From Megamerina dolium (lineage: Eukaryota; Arthropoda; Insecta; Diptera; Megamerinidae): a stretch of 64,000 nucleotides of DNA. The stretch spans positions 115,953,018 to 116,017,017 of the forward strand of contig OY978525.1 in the NCBI GenBank assembly GCA_963854835.1, read 5' to 3'. Below are positions 47,477 through 58,370 of the stretch, in pieces. The position numbers and the translations under genes were made by a program. The notes beneath the pieces are model-generated. The model was not told where the DNA came from and did not search any database. It saw nothing but the letters and a program-made list of their open reading frames with translations. Within the stretch, counting starts at the first letter, position 1; every line of letters begins with the position of its first letter.

Positions 47477-48011
47477 TTGTATGAATATAAAATTCGATAT
47501 TTCGAGGTATACGAGGAAATCACAGGTTTAGGGATGCCGATTGCCACATTTAAACATAAATTGGAGGTAATAACTCTCAACGCCTTTCAAAACACACACA
47601 CATCTATAGGACAGCGAAATTGCTGTGGCCTAAAATCATTGGGAAACGCACACGTAAGCTTACTGATCCAAAGAGACTAGACATTTCGACCTATGTGGTC
47701 ACCGGCCACTGCCTCATAGGTTCACACGCGGCAAGATTTGGTCTGGGCCATCTCACACACGACTTTTGCAGAAGCTGCAGAGATGAGGAGGAGTTTAAGA
47801 CCGTATCACATCTGCTGTGCACCTGCCCTGCTTTGTGCAGGATACGCAAACAATTTCTGGGCCATTATCAAATTAAACATCTAGCAAAAATATCTCAGGT
47901 TGAGTTTAACAACCTCCTAAAATTCATTAAAAACTCAGAATGGGCCTCTATCTGGCCCACGTGCGCCCTCTCTATTGAAGAGGGCGGCCACACTAACCTA
48001 ACCTAACCTAA
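47477..48011 (+). mobile_element. LINE C-terminal fragment ending in CCTAA repeats
   Basis: Plus-strand coding, after a frame change near 47620, gives ALWPKIIGKRTRKLTDPKRL-like sequence, VVTGHCLIGSHAARFGLGHL, then HDFCRSCRDEEEFKTVSHLL and CTCPALCRIRKQFLG, the HCCHC end of an RNase H-bearing LINE. The frame closes with EGGHTNLT and the DNA ends CACTAACCTAACCTAACCTA, i.e. CTAAC repeats. The element is 5'-truncated inside RNase H. The copy at 51228-51812 is a close relative (TGHWLVGSHAARLGL, NFCRSCQDEEE) with the same type of tail. Confidence 0.9.
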
Positions 48012-49545
48012 TATTCAATCTTCGATCTTCGATAACACTTCAGTGATAACACTTCGTGATGACATCCACCAGTATGTGAACCCCGCCTTGTCAGTTCTTC
48101 CATTTTTCCATTTCGCAGTGTACCGCCCTCCCGTGGCATTTCGAACATATGAAGTTTGAACTTTTTAGGCATCCGATTAAACAATCCTCCAGAAATGCGG
48201 GGTATTATAGAGTTTAGAGAGAGAGAGAGAGAGACTGGTTCTTGGTATTGAATATGTACACCGTTACACCTAAGCAGTAAATCATCATCATTTTCAGTGC
48301 CTCGATCTGAAGCACTGAAGCTGCTGCATTTGTTTAAAAACCCAGAGGGATTCAGAGAATTTTTCTTCTGCCACCCGTACATGCAATTTAGCGCTGTCAG
48401 TTAAAAAGTACATATAGTATTTGTTGATCAAAGTCATATAATAATATATTACAAACTCTAGACCATGTAGACACATTAAATCTGAAATTTAAAAGTCAAT
48501 AATAACAACTATTTTCATAATTTTATTATGATAAATGTTTGCACAAACTTACCACTATCTTGACATTTTCTATTCTTCCGTTCACTACGTTTACCTTAAT
48601 AAATATTATAAATATATGAGTACGTCACACATATCTGTACCTACGTAAATTGACTCGTGTAATAAATCAATTTAACAATTTTATTAACGTTTATTATGCA
48701 AAAATCTTGACATAAATGGCCAATAAAGGTGTTCAGCACCGATTAAATAAAATAAATTGAAATATTCTTTGTGTTGAGAGTGTGTGTTCTGTATGTGTGT
48801 CTGTGTGTTTATGTGTGATGTTATTCAATCTATGTGATTAAGGTATGGTTTACATAGGTGCATAGACATATGTATCATTAAAAATAATTTTTCCATCTTG
48901 CCAATAGTTATGATAGAGTTACAATACATGTCAATTATTAAATGTGCACAAGCAAGTTTAATCGGACAACTATCAATTGGTAACAAAAATTTGTTGGAAA
49001 TATCAATATTTTTGTATACATGTGATAAACATTTTGTGTAAAATTGACAAAATTACTTATAAATAAATAAATAAATAAAAACTAAAGGCAATTTAATTCA
49101 CTTTGTTCTAAATAAAATCAAAATATCTCAGTATGAAATCATTGCCTAACTGACAATTATCATTTTTATTCACTCTAATGAGTACGATCGTAATAATGGC
49201 TAATAACAAGAAAAGTTGTCACCCCCTGTAAAAAATTGCAATTGCCTCTAATTGCATATTTTATGTGCAAATTACACGAAGAAAATTCCAATGATATAAA
49301 ATACATACATATACAGCATGTCATTTCAAACCTCTATGAAGGCTATAATTATATGTGGAATATTATTTTAAATCTTAATATATAATTGCACACACAGTAT
49401 GGTATCGTGTTTATCAAATACAAAATATGACAAAATATGACGTACATAGAAAGCACTATAAGGTAGAAAATTATATTACAACAAGAATGCCCATAAAAAT
49501 ATTATCAAGATCCCACCAACAACAACATCAATAACTGCGTAGCTA
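48012..49545. other. Unrecognised stretch
   Basis: GAGAGAGAGA at 48212-48231, AAATAAATAAAT near 49063. 48040-48380 is of higher complexity and less AT-rich, with a 124-residue minus frame, but no domain could be recognised. Confidence 0.45.
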
Positions 49546-50219
49546 ACCGATCGTTCAAAAAGTCCCGTAACTAACCAAGAGATGGCAATACAAATACCAC
49601 ATTCTCAGACGAAACCTGTCAAAATTTCATTACATTCGTACCATATTCAAATGACGCTGAACGATCAGGTCGTCCAAATGATGCTGATACAGCAGAAAAT
49701 ATTAAAGGAACAATGAAAATCGTGATCGAAAATCAAAATCATCCTAAGGATATCAGCTGGTAGCGTACACACATAAACATTTGTCTACGAAAAAGCTCTT
49801 TCCCAAATGGGTGCCAAGGAATCGATGAATCAGAGCGCCATTTAACAATGTTTACGCGTAATAGTCACAATTTTTTACGTCTGTATGTGAAAATGGATAA
49901 ATCATAGATCCATTATTATACACCAAAATCGAATCGTTAGTCAGCAGTTGTGGAGAATGGCCGGTAAAAGGAGTCCAAAGCGACCTCAACAAAGCGAACT
50001 CAACAGTCAACTGGCACAGTTTTGGTCTCAGTGTTTTGGGTTACATACGGTATGATATTCATCGACTACCTTGAAAAAGGAAGAACCATCAATACCGAAT
50101 AATAAATACATAGTATTATTGGATTGAAGAACGAAGTCGCAGTAAAGCGATCTCATCAAGTGCAAAAGAAAAAAATTATTTTTCATCAGCACAACGTTCC
50201 GTGTCACATGTCATTATTA

Positions 50220-51826
50220 TTGAGTGTACAACTTAAAAAAATCGTTTTGCTACTACACGACATTACGGAAGCTTATCCTGAATATGCTCCAGAGCTTAGA
50301 CTGTGTCAGAAGTGGTTTGCGGGATTCAAAAAATGGTAATTTTAACGTGACAGATAAAGACTGCAGCCAAAAAAGTTTGAAGACGAAAAATTCAAAACAT
50401 TAATCGACCAAGATTCGTGTCAAACACAAGAAGAACTTGCGGAATCATTGGGCGTAACACGAGAAGCCACATCCAAACGATTGAAAGCACTAGGATTCAT
50501 CAAAAATCAAGGAAATTGGATGCCGCACGAATTGAAACCGAGAAACGTTGAGCGGCGATTTTGAATGTAAGAATTGTTGATTGAATGCCATAAAAAGAAG
50601 TAATTTTTGCATTGTATGATTACTGGTGATGAAAAATGGATCTATTATGATAACCCGAAACGCAAAAAAAATCATATGTGAAGCTTGGCCAATCAGCAAA
50701 ATCCACGGCAAAGTCAAATATCCTTGGCGCAAAGGTAATGCTCTGTATTTGGTGGGACCCGAGGTGAGCATTGTATTACGAGCTTCTGGAATCAGGTGTA
50801 ACGATCACAGAGAACCTCTACGAACACAATTGATTTGTTTGAAGTGAGCATTGGCCGAAAAACGCCCGGAATATACGACCCAACATGAGTCCATAATTTT
50901 TCATTATGACAACGCTCGGCCACATGTTGCTCAACCCGTTAAAAGCAATTTGGGCAAATAGTGAATGAGAAGTTTTACCTCATCCGCCACATAGCCCAGA
51001 CCTTGACCCGTCTGACTACCATTTGTTTCGATCGATGCAAAATGCCCTTACTGGAATACGCTTCACTTCAGTACAGGATATCCGAAATTGACTTGATTCA
51101 TTTTTGGCCTCATAAAATTAGCATTTCATATGCATATGCATATGGGAAAATGTTATAGCTTCCGATGGTAAATACTTTGAATAATGTAATAAATCATTTT
51201 GTTCTCGAAATAAATACATATTTCCAGCAAAAAAGAAACAAACACCTTGGGTACCGGGGCAGAGGCACATTCCAGGGAAATGTGAGGCAGATGAATTGGC
51301 GAGATCGGGCACTAGGTTTCCAGAGATCAATCCATCTCATCAAGCCGGAATTCCGCTTGCAACATGCAAGCTTCTTATCACACAACATTACCTCACCAAA
51401 GCCAACAGAAGATGGCGGGATGAGAGCTCTTGTGCTGCTACTAGGAAAGTCTGGCCAACTCTTAACAATAGACGATCTCATTCACTGTTGTCAATGAGTA
51501 GGAAAACCATCAGTAATGTAGTCGCTGTACTCACGGGACACTGGCTTGTGGGTAGTCATGCTGCAAGACTCGGTTTACCGGCCAACAATTTTTGTCGCAG
51601 CTGCCAGGACGAGGAAGAGAAGAAAAGTGTTCACCACTTCCTCTGTAGATGCCCCGCCTTTTATAGATACCACTGAGCATGCACCCATGGATGTCAGGGA
51701 CACTGCTCTATTCATTAGTAAATCCCAATGGTTCCGCTTAACAGAGGAGATAGGATAGTAAGCATCAGTGATGCATGATGACACAATGGGCCGCATAACC
51801 TAACCTAACCTAAGTTGTGCACCCAA
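50220..51826 (+). mobile_element. Mariner, Mos1-like, inserted in the irritans-type mariner
   Basis: The left TIR TTGAGTGTACAACTTAAAAA and the right end AAGTTGTGCACCCAA are inverted copies, with TA on both sides (50218-50219, 51827-51828). The TIR wording resembles the Mos1 end. Coding in shifted frames: CQKWFAGFKKW, FEDEKFKTLIDQDSCQTQEE (HTH), LGFIKNQGNWMPHELKPRNV, ITGDEKWIYYDNPKRKK (first catalytic D), IIFHYDNARPHVAQPV (second), and near the end KVIASDGKYFE at 51183. Between 50940 and 51060 the APSDYH region reads DPSDYH. The LINE at 51228-51812 separates the 3' untranslated region from the right TIR. Same lineage as 27120-28450. Confidence 0.92.
51228..51812 (+). mobile_element. LINE C-terminal fragment with CCTAA tail, innermost layer of the nest
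   Basis: The plus strand opens in RNase H (TPWVPGQRHIPGKCEADELA-like, across a frame change), then FPEINPSHQAGIPLATCKLL, VLTGHWLVGSHAARLGLPAN, NFCRSCQDEEEKKSVHHFLC and RCPAFYRYH, the HCCHC end. The DNA closes with CCGCATAACCTAACCTAACC, and AAGTTGTGCACCCAA of the host mariner follows at once. No obvious target duplication was found. It is 5'-truncated within RNase H. Relative of 47477-48011. Confidence 0.92.
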
Positions 51827-52208
51827 TAATAATGGCCAAAATACGCGAATTACATTTCGAATTGTTGCCGCATCCACCATATTCGCCAGATTTGGCTCCC
51901 AGTGACTAATGACTGTTCGCAGATTTAAAAAAATGCTCCAGGGAAAAAGATTTGGTGCAAATGAAGAAGCAAACACATATTTTGAGGCAAAAGATAGATC
52001 GTTGTGTTTGCCTTGGTGGGCTTTCTTGGTCGTTATTAAATTGAGAAAAATAAATCGTTCTACAAACAATGCATCGAAAAGTTAGAAACGCACTAGAATT
52101 ATTGTATTGCTCTTGAAGGAGATTATGTTGATATGAATTAATAGAATTTTTTTTTTTTAAATATTGTGTTTTCTTACTTAGTCCTGGAACTTATGGGACG
52201 ATGATTTA

Positions 52209-53330
52209 GTTATGACTGGCATACCCATTAGACGAGTGATTGGATCATAAATCGATTAAAATTGTGATATTAAAAGTCAAAAACGTCATGAAAAATTATG
52301 ATATTTCAGCATTCAAAAATTAAATTTTTCCAGCTGAATAACTAAATTACTTTTTCACAATACTTCATACATATTTTAGTATGTATTTTTTACGCATGTA
52401 TGTCTAGTAAATACATACATTGTGTTAAAAATAAAGAATTGATATATTAACACTTATATTTTACTTGAGACATTTCCAAACGCCTATGACACTATGAATA
52501 CTCTCCAGCCATCGCATCTAGGCAATTTTGTGGTGTAAATTACATTGAATACAAAACGTCTACAAGGCATCAAAATAATACGCCTGCAGCATTAACAATA
52601 CATTACCACTGTGAAAATAGTTTATGTTGTTTTTGGTTTTGTTGTTTTTAGAACATGCCATCGACAAAGCTTGACATGCGCTCATCGCGTAGAAGATTGT
52701 GGTCGTTGTTTTTTTCTTTCTCTGTTTTCTTGTTTTGTTTTTTTTTACTACTATAAGGTACTAGTACATAGAGTTGTAATCAATCATATTTCTTGTTTCT
52801 ATTCGAGCAACAAGTGATTTAACAACAACGACAACAACAACAACAGCAACAAAAAACAATAATAGCTTGACAGCAAGCATCAACTATGTGTAGTACATAA
52901 AAGCAGCGACTGCAACAATTCCTAGTAGCAACAATAACAGCTAAATTAAGTGGTTTACCGAGTGGTTGTATGTTTCGTATGCAAGTTTAGAAGTGTGTGT
53001 GTGTGTGTGTGTTGTAATTTATTATTAAATGGTAGTTACAATTAACTTCTGGTATACATACCAACAACTTGTTGTTGTTGTTTGTGATTTAGTTATTTAC
53101 AACATTTCTAACATATTTGTGCTAATACACATGTTGTATTTGACCATTTACCAATTATTGTCAGTCATATGTCCATGGTGATGAAAATATCTATATAGCA
53201 TATATTGATAACGCCATGTTTAAGTGGCTCATTACATACATGCATACACACTAGATCGTATATGGAGATATATGGAGGGAAAAAAAATTAATTTGTTCCA
53301 ATCGTTTCTGAACACGTGGAGCTTGTTCTA
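52209..53330. other. AT-rich stretch with CAA and GT repeats
   Basis: CAACAACAACAACAGCAAC near 52830 and GTGTGTGTGTGTGT at 52997-53013. No gene or TE domain recognised. Confidence 0.5.
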
Positions 53331-53712
53331 GGACTTTAAAAAAAAATTTTTTTTCGGCACCCTGTAAAAATCGGTAAAATGATTTTATAACTTATTTATA
53401 TGACGTCCGATTTTTAAGAATGATACGATATATCTTTCATAAAAATCTGACGTCAATTAAATAATTTATAATAAAAATATATTTTTAACAACTTTTACAG
53501 GATGCGACAATACTAAGACTGCAAAAAATAATTTCGGCACCCTGTAAAAATCGGTCAAATGATTTTTTCTTATAACTTATTTATGTGACGTCCGATTTTT
53601 AAGAATGATACGATATATCTTTCATAAAAATCTGCCGTCAAATAAATAATTTATAAGAAAAATATAATTTTAGTGGTTTTACAGCGTGCGAATAAATTTT
53701 TTTTTAAAGTCC
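53331..53712. mobile_element. Non-autonomous TIR element with two internal 180-bp units
   Basis: Ends GGACTTTAAAAAAAAATTT and its complement AAATTTTTTTTTAAAGTCC (53694-53712) are TIRs. Inside, CGGCACCCTGTAAAAATCGG begins units at 53355 and 53535, each with TGACGTCCGATTTTTAAGAA, GATACGATATATC and CATAAAAATCTG. Target duplication not resolved; no coding sequence. Confidence 0.75.
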
Positions 53713-54185
53713 AAAGCACTCTCACCTTTTTTTTTTTGTGATACGGTCTAATGCACACTGAGAAAAATAAATGATTATTAGAATCAACATTTTCTACTTG
53801 TAAGTACAATACATTTCAAATTTTGCTTCATGGACAATAATTTTTATTTTTATTCTTTATAATACTTTTAAGCAACTTGGAAAAATTAATTAATCCAAAT
53901 TGAAAGAGTTCTAGTATTTAATGAGAATACTATATTAGGACAAGGATTTTATAATTAGTCCAAGGATAGAGACATTATTGAAAATTGCCATGATCAGTTC
54001 ACATGAAACATACCGGCTAACGAAATGGTCTAACCTTGGAATTTTTTAAACTTTAAACCTATTACAATCATATTTCATACGTGGATTAATATTTGAGGAG
54101 CCTTTAGTATCTCATCTATATACCAAATAAATGTCCTACAAGAAATTGTACAAAATTATTTTTTATATGGTTATAAATAGAGGTG

Positions 54186-54300
54186 TGAAACTATCGATAG
54201 TCTCATCATTGATAGTTTTCGATAGTTTCAAAAAAAAACTCTTAACACTCATCGATAGTGCTCACAAAAATAAACCATTGATAGTACTATCTTATCAAGA
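54186..54300. repeat. Cluster 1 of ATCGATAG / TTGATAG motifs
   Basis: Holds ACTATCGATAGTCTCATC, CATTGATAGTTTTCGATAG, CATCGATAGTG and CATTGATAGTACTATC. TATCGATA is the core recognised by the Drosophila factor DREF, but the same block recurs at 54966-55092, so it may be a short dispersed repeat. Confidence 0.7.
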
Positions 54301-54965
54301 ATGTTCAAATAAAAAGTGTAAACTACTATTTTTTTTATGAAACTAACAAAACTTTTCTGCAATTAAGACCAATGATATTTAAGAATATTATCGTTACTTG
54401 TATAGATCATTTACCAACCTTCCAATACTCCAATCAGACTGTATCTAGCAGCTCATTGGGCTTTTCTAATAGCATCAGCTCGCTTTGATTTCACTTTGCA
54501 TGAGAGTTTTAAATCTCTGGAAATTTGATATTTCTAGATGATGAGGCACCGTCTTAAACTCTGCGCTAAATTACTGAATAATTGTCATCAGTCTCCAATT
54601 CGGAAGGAACCATCACTTAAATTCACTGCTTTTCAATCTATAATCAAAATAAAAAGTTTAATACTTCAAACTTTTATTTTAACAATCAAATTTTTCAAAC
54701 TTGACAATCTTATTTTACATTGTAAAATAGCTTCATACAATAATAGAGATAGAGCAATTGTAAAGCTTCCTCTTTATAATGTCAGAAATTGTTTCCTTAT
54801 AGTGCAAACCTTTTACATATGTTCGTTGTTTTCTTCTTTCCTCTATTCTTCTTGTCGTATGTGTTTGTTGTTGTTTTATTTTTCTTCTTCTTCATTCGTG
54901 CGAACTTTCTTATTGCTCTACCTTTATAATTACACCATGGTAAAGTAGTGATGACCAAGTTGTGA
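54301..54965. other. AT-rich spacer between the two ATCGATAG clusters
   Basis: The 136-residue plus-strand frame at 54538-54948 is K/I/L/F/S-rich and without a recognisable domain. Nothing else supported. Confidence 0.4.
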
Positions 54966-55092
54966 AATTATCGATAGTCCCACTATCGATAGTTTCCGAT
55001 AGTTTGAAAAAAGCTGTCAATACACAATGATAGCCTAAAAAATTAACTATCGATACAATCGATATTCGATGGCACTATCGATAGTTTGACAC
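54966..55092. repeat. Cluster 2 of ATCGATAG motifs
   Basis: TTATCGATAGTCCCACTATC, GATAGTTTCCGATAGTTTG, AACTATCGATACAATCGATA and CACTATCGATAGTTTGAC. It shares order and spacing with cluster 1 about 780 bp upstream. Confidence 0.75.
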
Positions 55093-55796
55093 CATTAGCT
55101 ATAAATACCTATTTGTCAAAATGAGCGAAGTCAAATTCAATTTAGGCGAATGGTTTCTATGGCAAGTGTAGATAGTACATTGGTACGAATTGTCAACATA
55201 CAATTTGTCTCGCCTTGATATACATACATATAGTAGATAATAATTATATAACGAATATTCATAACTAACTTGAATTAAATTTAATTGTCAAATTAATGTC
55301 GCTACATATTTAATACAACTTGTTAGCATTACTAGTATCAATATACATTACATATGTACATATTTATATGTACAGTCGTTCATAGCGCCAGGAAGCTGTT
55401 ATCATAAAAATGTCTGGCAACATTATTATTAAGTACTTACTTGCTTGCTGTGACTTAATCTCTTCTATGTCCTATACTTAATAGTTAAATTGAAATAATA
55501 ACAAAATTAATATGTAGTTATTTTGAGTTAAATAAATATTTGCACAGGAAATTGTGATCTTAACTAGCAGTGATACGAGTATGCTACTCGCATTTAATTA
55601 AATCGTTTGAAAACTACGTAGAAGTTGCTGAAGGATAAATACATAAAGGATGAAAATCTGGCTATGACGAAATGAATGTAATATTGCAAGAATTATAATG
55701 GGGCAGAAACGGTTAACTGCCAAGACCACATGGATCAATCAAACAAACTAACAGTAGATTTTTTAGAAATGCTAACTAACTCAGTCAATATTACAT
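55093..55796. other. AT-rich stretch without recognisable genes
   Basis: Low-complexity AT-rich sequence, no TE end or exon seen. Confidence 0.45.
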
Positions 55797-55938
55797 CAAC
55801 ACCATTTCCAATTTTAAATGCGAACATGTCAATTGAAAATAATAATAGTCAATTGTGTATGCGAAAGCGTCTATTGAAAATGAAAATAGTCAGTTGTAAA
55901 TGAGAAAGCGTCAAATAAAATTGAGAAAATAAATTAAT

Positions 55939-56181
55939 AAATATGTGGCACTTAAAGCCCCGAAGGGCTCTTTGCCTGAGCTTCTCTTCCACTTTTTCTG
56001 AGCTTTGTCACAGAGTTCTTTTAGAAGCTTTTCCATGGCAAATTGTTACTACCGAAAGGTGGGTACCGATCGAAAAAAAAAAATCTTTTCGATATAAAAT
56101 GTGTTATGCTTCAGATGGGGATTGAACCACGACCTACAGATCAAGAGGCCAACACACTAACCTCTGAGCTACGGCACACCA
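55939..56181 (-). mobile_element. tRNA-derived SINE, internally deleted
   Basis: GTGGCACTTAAAGCCCCGAA at the left is the 3' end; GGGATTGAACCACGACCTAC and CTCTGAGCTACGGCAC at the right are the complement of box B and box A. About 100 bp of the body between CTTCTCTTCC and ACTTTTTCTGAGC is missing compared with 43737-44103. Confidence 0.88.
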
Positions 56182-56604
56182 AAGAAACTCATTTTTATTA
56201 CATGGTTTGAAATAATTACAATAAATACAATACAATACGGATATATCTTGACGGGCGATTCCATCCAGTCACTTTGTCACTTCCTGTAATGATGACCTTT
56301 CCATCGTCCACGAGCTTTATATATGTATATAGCTTCTATAAATTGAAGTCGCTGCTCCCCTATATTTGGCCCATTTATGTACATGTGGGTATGATTATTT
56401 CGCATTTTCATTTGATGATTTCTCATTTTCATTTGATGCTTTCTCGTTTACAACTGACTATTCTCATTTTCAATTGATATTTTCTCATTTACAATTGACG
56501 CTTTCTCGTTTACAACTGACTATTCTCATTTTCAATTGACGCTTTCTCATTTACAATTGACGGTTTCACATTTTGAAGTGATTAAAATTATTTATAATTG
56601 ACTA

Positions 56605-56830
56605 TAATTGACAGATAGCATCACGCGAATGTCGCTTGAGTGGAATCCGCAGGGGAGCAGAGGCCACGGACGACCAAGAAACACCTGGAGACGATCAATA
56701 CTGGGTGAGCTAGCTGCTGCCGGCATCACATGGGAAGGCGCTAAATCAACTGCCCAAAACCGTGTGCGATGGTGAAGCCTTGTGGAGGCCCTATGCTCCA
56801 ACTATGAGTTTAAAGGAGAAAAAAAAAAAA
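56605..56830 (+). mobile_element. LINE C-terminal fragment with poly-A tail
   Basis: Plus-strand coding: SLEWNPQGSRGHGRPRNTWR, RSILGELAAAGITWEGAKST, AQNRVRWRSLVEALCSNYEF then a short tail and about 12 A. This phrase (NPQGxRxRGRPxxTWRR...W) is the usual C-terminus of RTE/CR1-group LINE ORF2. The frame is broken once by TGA at RW-SLVEALC. It is different from the 38387 family and lies inside the right arm of the Foldback-like element. Confidence 0.85.
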
Positions 56831-56897
56831 TTTATTTTCAATGGACGTTTTCGCATTCACAATTGACCCTTTCTCATTTACAATTGGAAATGGTGTG

Positions 56898-57185
56898 GGC
56901 TGAAATTTAGCATAGAACAACCATATTTGAAACTTAGGTTATTAGTATTGTAGAGAGAATTAATTATGCGAGTAAAAGGCGAGCCACGCCATCTACTTAA
57001 TGGAGCGCCCATAGAAAATAGTGAAAAGCTGTTAACTTTAAAATGCCATAACTTACCCGATCGTTCGACGAAAATGACCATATTTTCAAATATTTTTAAA
57101 TATAGAATAATTTTATAGGAAGAAATAAATTAGCAAGAAATCAACGAGCACCGCCCCCCACTATTTAATGTTGTTCCAATACTAA
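56898..57185. repeat. Dispersed-repeat fragment (CACGCC family)
   Basis: GAGCCACGCCATCTACTTAA, CATAACTTACCCGATCG and AGCACCGCCCCCCACTATTT have the wording of the 11840-13460 repeat internal units. Neither end is present. Confidence 0.65.
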
Positions 57186-58370
57186 GAAGACACTGTTACG
57201 ATCCGCTGAATAATATTGCCCACGGCCAACTGCAGAGCTATTTTTTTTTTTTTTTCATTTACAAATATAACTAACGGTTGCCACAAATACTTACATTTTA
57301 TCATATATTACTAATCAATTAACGATCGTGATTTCTATTGCTTTGCTTCCACATCGCCAACTCGTTGATTATTACTAAACTAAAAACTATGATCAATGAC
57401 GTTATTGGTTGTACGGGGTGATTTTTTAAATCAAGAAAAGAAAATAATAATCATGTTTTTAATTTGATTTGATAGCGAATTTGTTGTTGGTGCTGTTTTG
57501 ATATATTTCTATAAACTAATATAATATCAAATGAAATTAATCTCTTTTTGAGTTTTTTTTTTTTTTTTTTTTTTTGTTACTTTTATTGTTACTGTGATTG
57601 TTGCTGTGCAATGTTGCACGACAATTGAGAAAGGTATCGATATACTAATAATAAAAACAATACATACAAGTATACGAGGATCTACGATTCATTGAAGGTA
57701 TATACAATCAATATTGCTTCCAGGTACAAGCTAGCTCTATCTCTATTGATGCTCATACCGTTGCGATTTGCGATTTTTCATTTGCTCCATACAATATTCG
57801 TTTTCCCCTTTTTTTTATTATTGCATAGATAGTCTTTTTTCTTCTCATTCCATTTAATCCTTAGTCATATCGCAAACTGTCATCATTTTCAAATTATTTC
57901 TCGTAGAATATCTAATCGAGATTCATGCATGATCACGGCTAAATTGCTTCCAGACCAGGCTTATATGAATATATATTGTATATATGTGAGAATACAACGT
58001 GCTGTTGTTTGCTGTAAGCCACAGATAAAATAGCAGCAGCAACAACAACAACAACAGCCTCCCTTTTGGCTTTTATTTTAAGTTATGTTGTGTTGAATTT
58101 GGCGTACGAACACACATTTTGTTACAAACCTACGCGTACATAAGGTATAGGCGCATATACTCGTACATACATCAATACCACAACTAAGTAAGTTTGGTGA
58201 AATCAGTCCAATAATAGAAGAAGAAATTGTTGTTATTGGAGGCTGCTGCCGCTGTAGTTTTATTGTTTGTTTGTTTGTTGCAAACAATTGTTTCGTGTAT
58301 GGCAGTAAAGGAACGTGTGCGCGCGCCTGCGCATGCTGTTTATTGAAGCAATTTCATTTGTATGCATATA
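57186..58370. other. AT-rich stretch with CAA/CAG and poly-T repeats
   Basis: Poly-T at 57240-57255 and 57555-57575; CAGCAGCAACAACAACAAC at 58032; TTGTTTGTTTGTTTG near 58262. No gene recognised. Confidence 0.5.

Larger units (their letters stand above)
49546..52206 (+). mobile_element. Mariner, irritans-type, carrying a nested mariner and LINE
   Basis: The left end ...ATCGTTCAAAAAGTCCCGTA and the right end (complement ATCGTCCCATAAGTTCCAGG) are imperfect TIRs, each next to TA (49544-49545, 52207-52208). Removing 50220-51826 leaves about 1.05 kb. Coding in order: ERSGRPNDADTAENIKGTMK, MDKS-IHYYTPKSNR (first catalytic position, MDET degraded), FIDYLEKGRTINTE (second), IIFHQHNVPCHMS (normally HQDNAPCH; the catalytic D reads H), and after the nest IMAKIRELHFELLPHPPYSP then DLAPSD, ending ALEGDYVDMN near 52137. 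Many frameshifts and stops. It is the oldest layer of the nest. Confidence 0.88.
55797..56897. mobile_element. Foldback-like element with minisatellite arms
   Basis: The left arm (about 55797-55935) starts ACCATTTCCAATTTTAAATG and runs through repeats of AGTCARTTGTRWATGMGAAA. The right arm (about 56395-56604 and 56830-56897) is the inverted equivalent, CTTTCTCATTTACAATTGAC repeated at about 20-21 bp, ending CAATTGGAAATGGTGT. Arms made of short direct repeats are the defining feature of Foldback (FB) elements in Drosophila. The left arm is followed by a SINE (55939-56181), and the right arm is split by a LINE tail (56605-56830). The centre, 56182-56394, has no recognised coding sequence. Confidence 0.8.

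Noticed and set aside
47990..48011. Interstitial telomere tract
   Set aside because: Only a few CCTAA units, directly at a LINE 3' end, and seen again at 51798-51812 in the same context. It is a LINE tail.
48008..48382. 124-codon minus-strand frame in a less AT-rich patch
   Set aside because: Better composition than most, but no domain, no start context and a GA microsatellite runs through it.
54538..54948. 136-codon plus-strand frame
   Set aside because: One of the longest frames, but composition follows the AT-rich DNA (I, L, F, K, S) and no motif or start context supports it.
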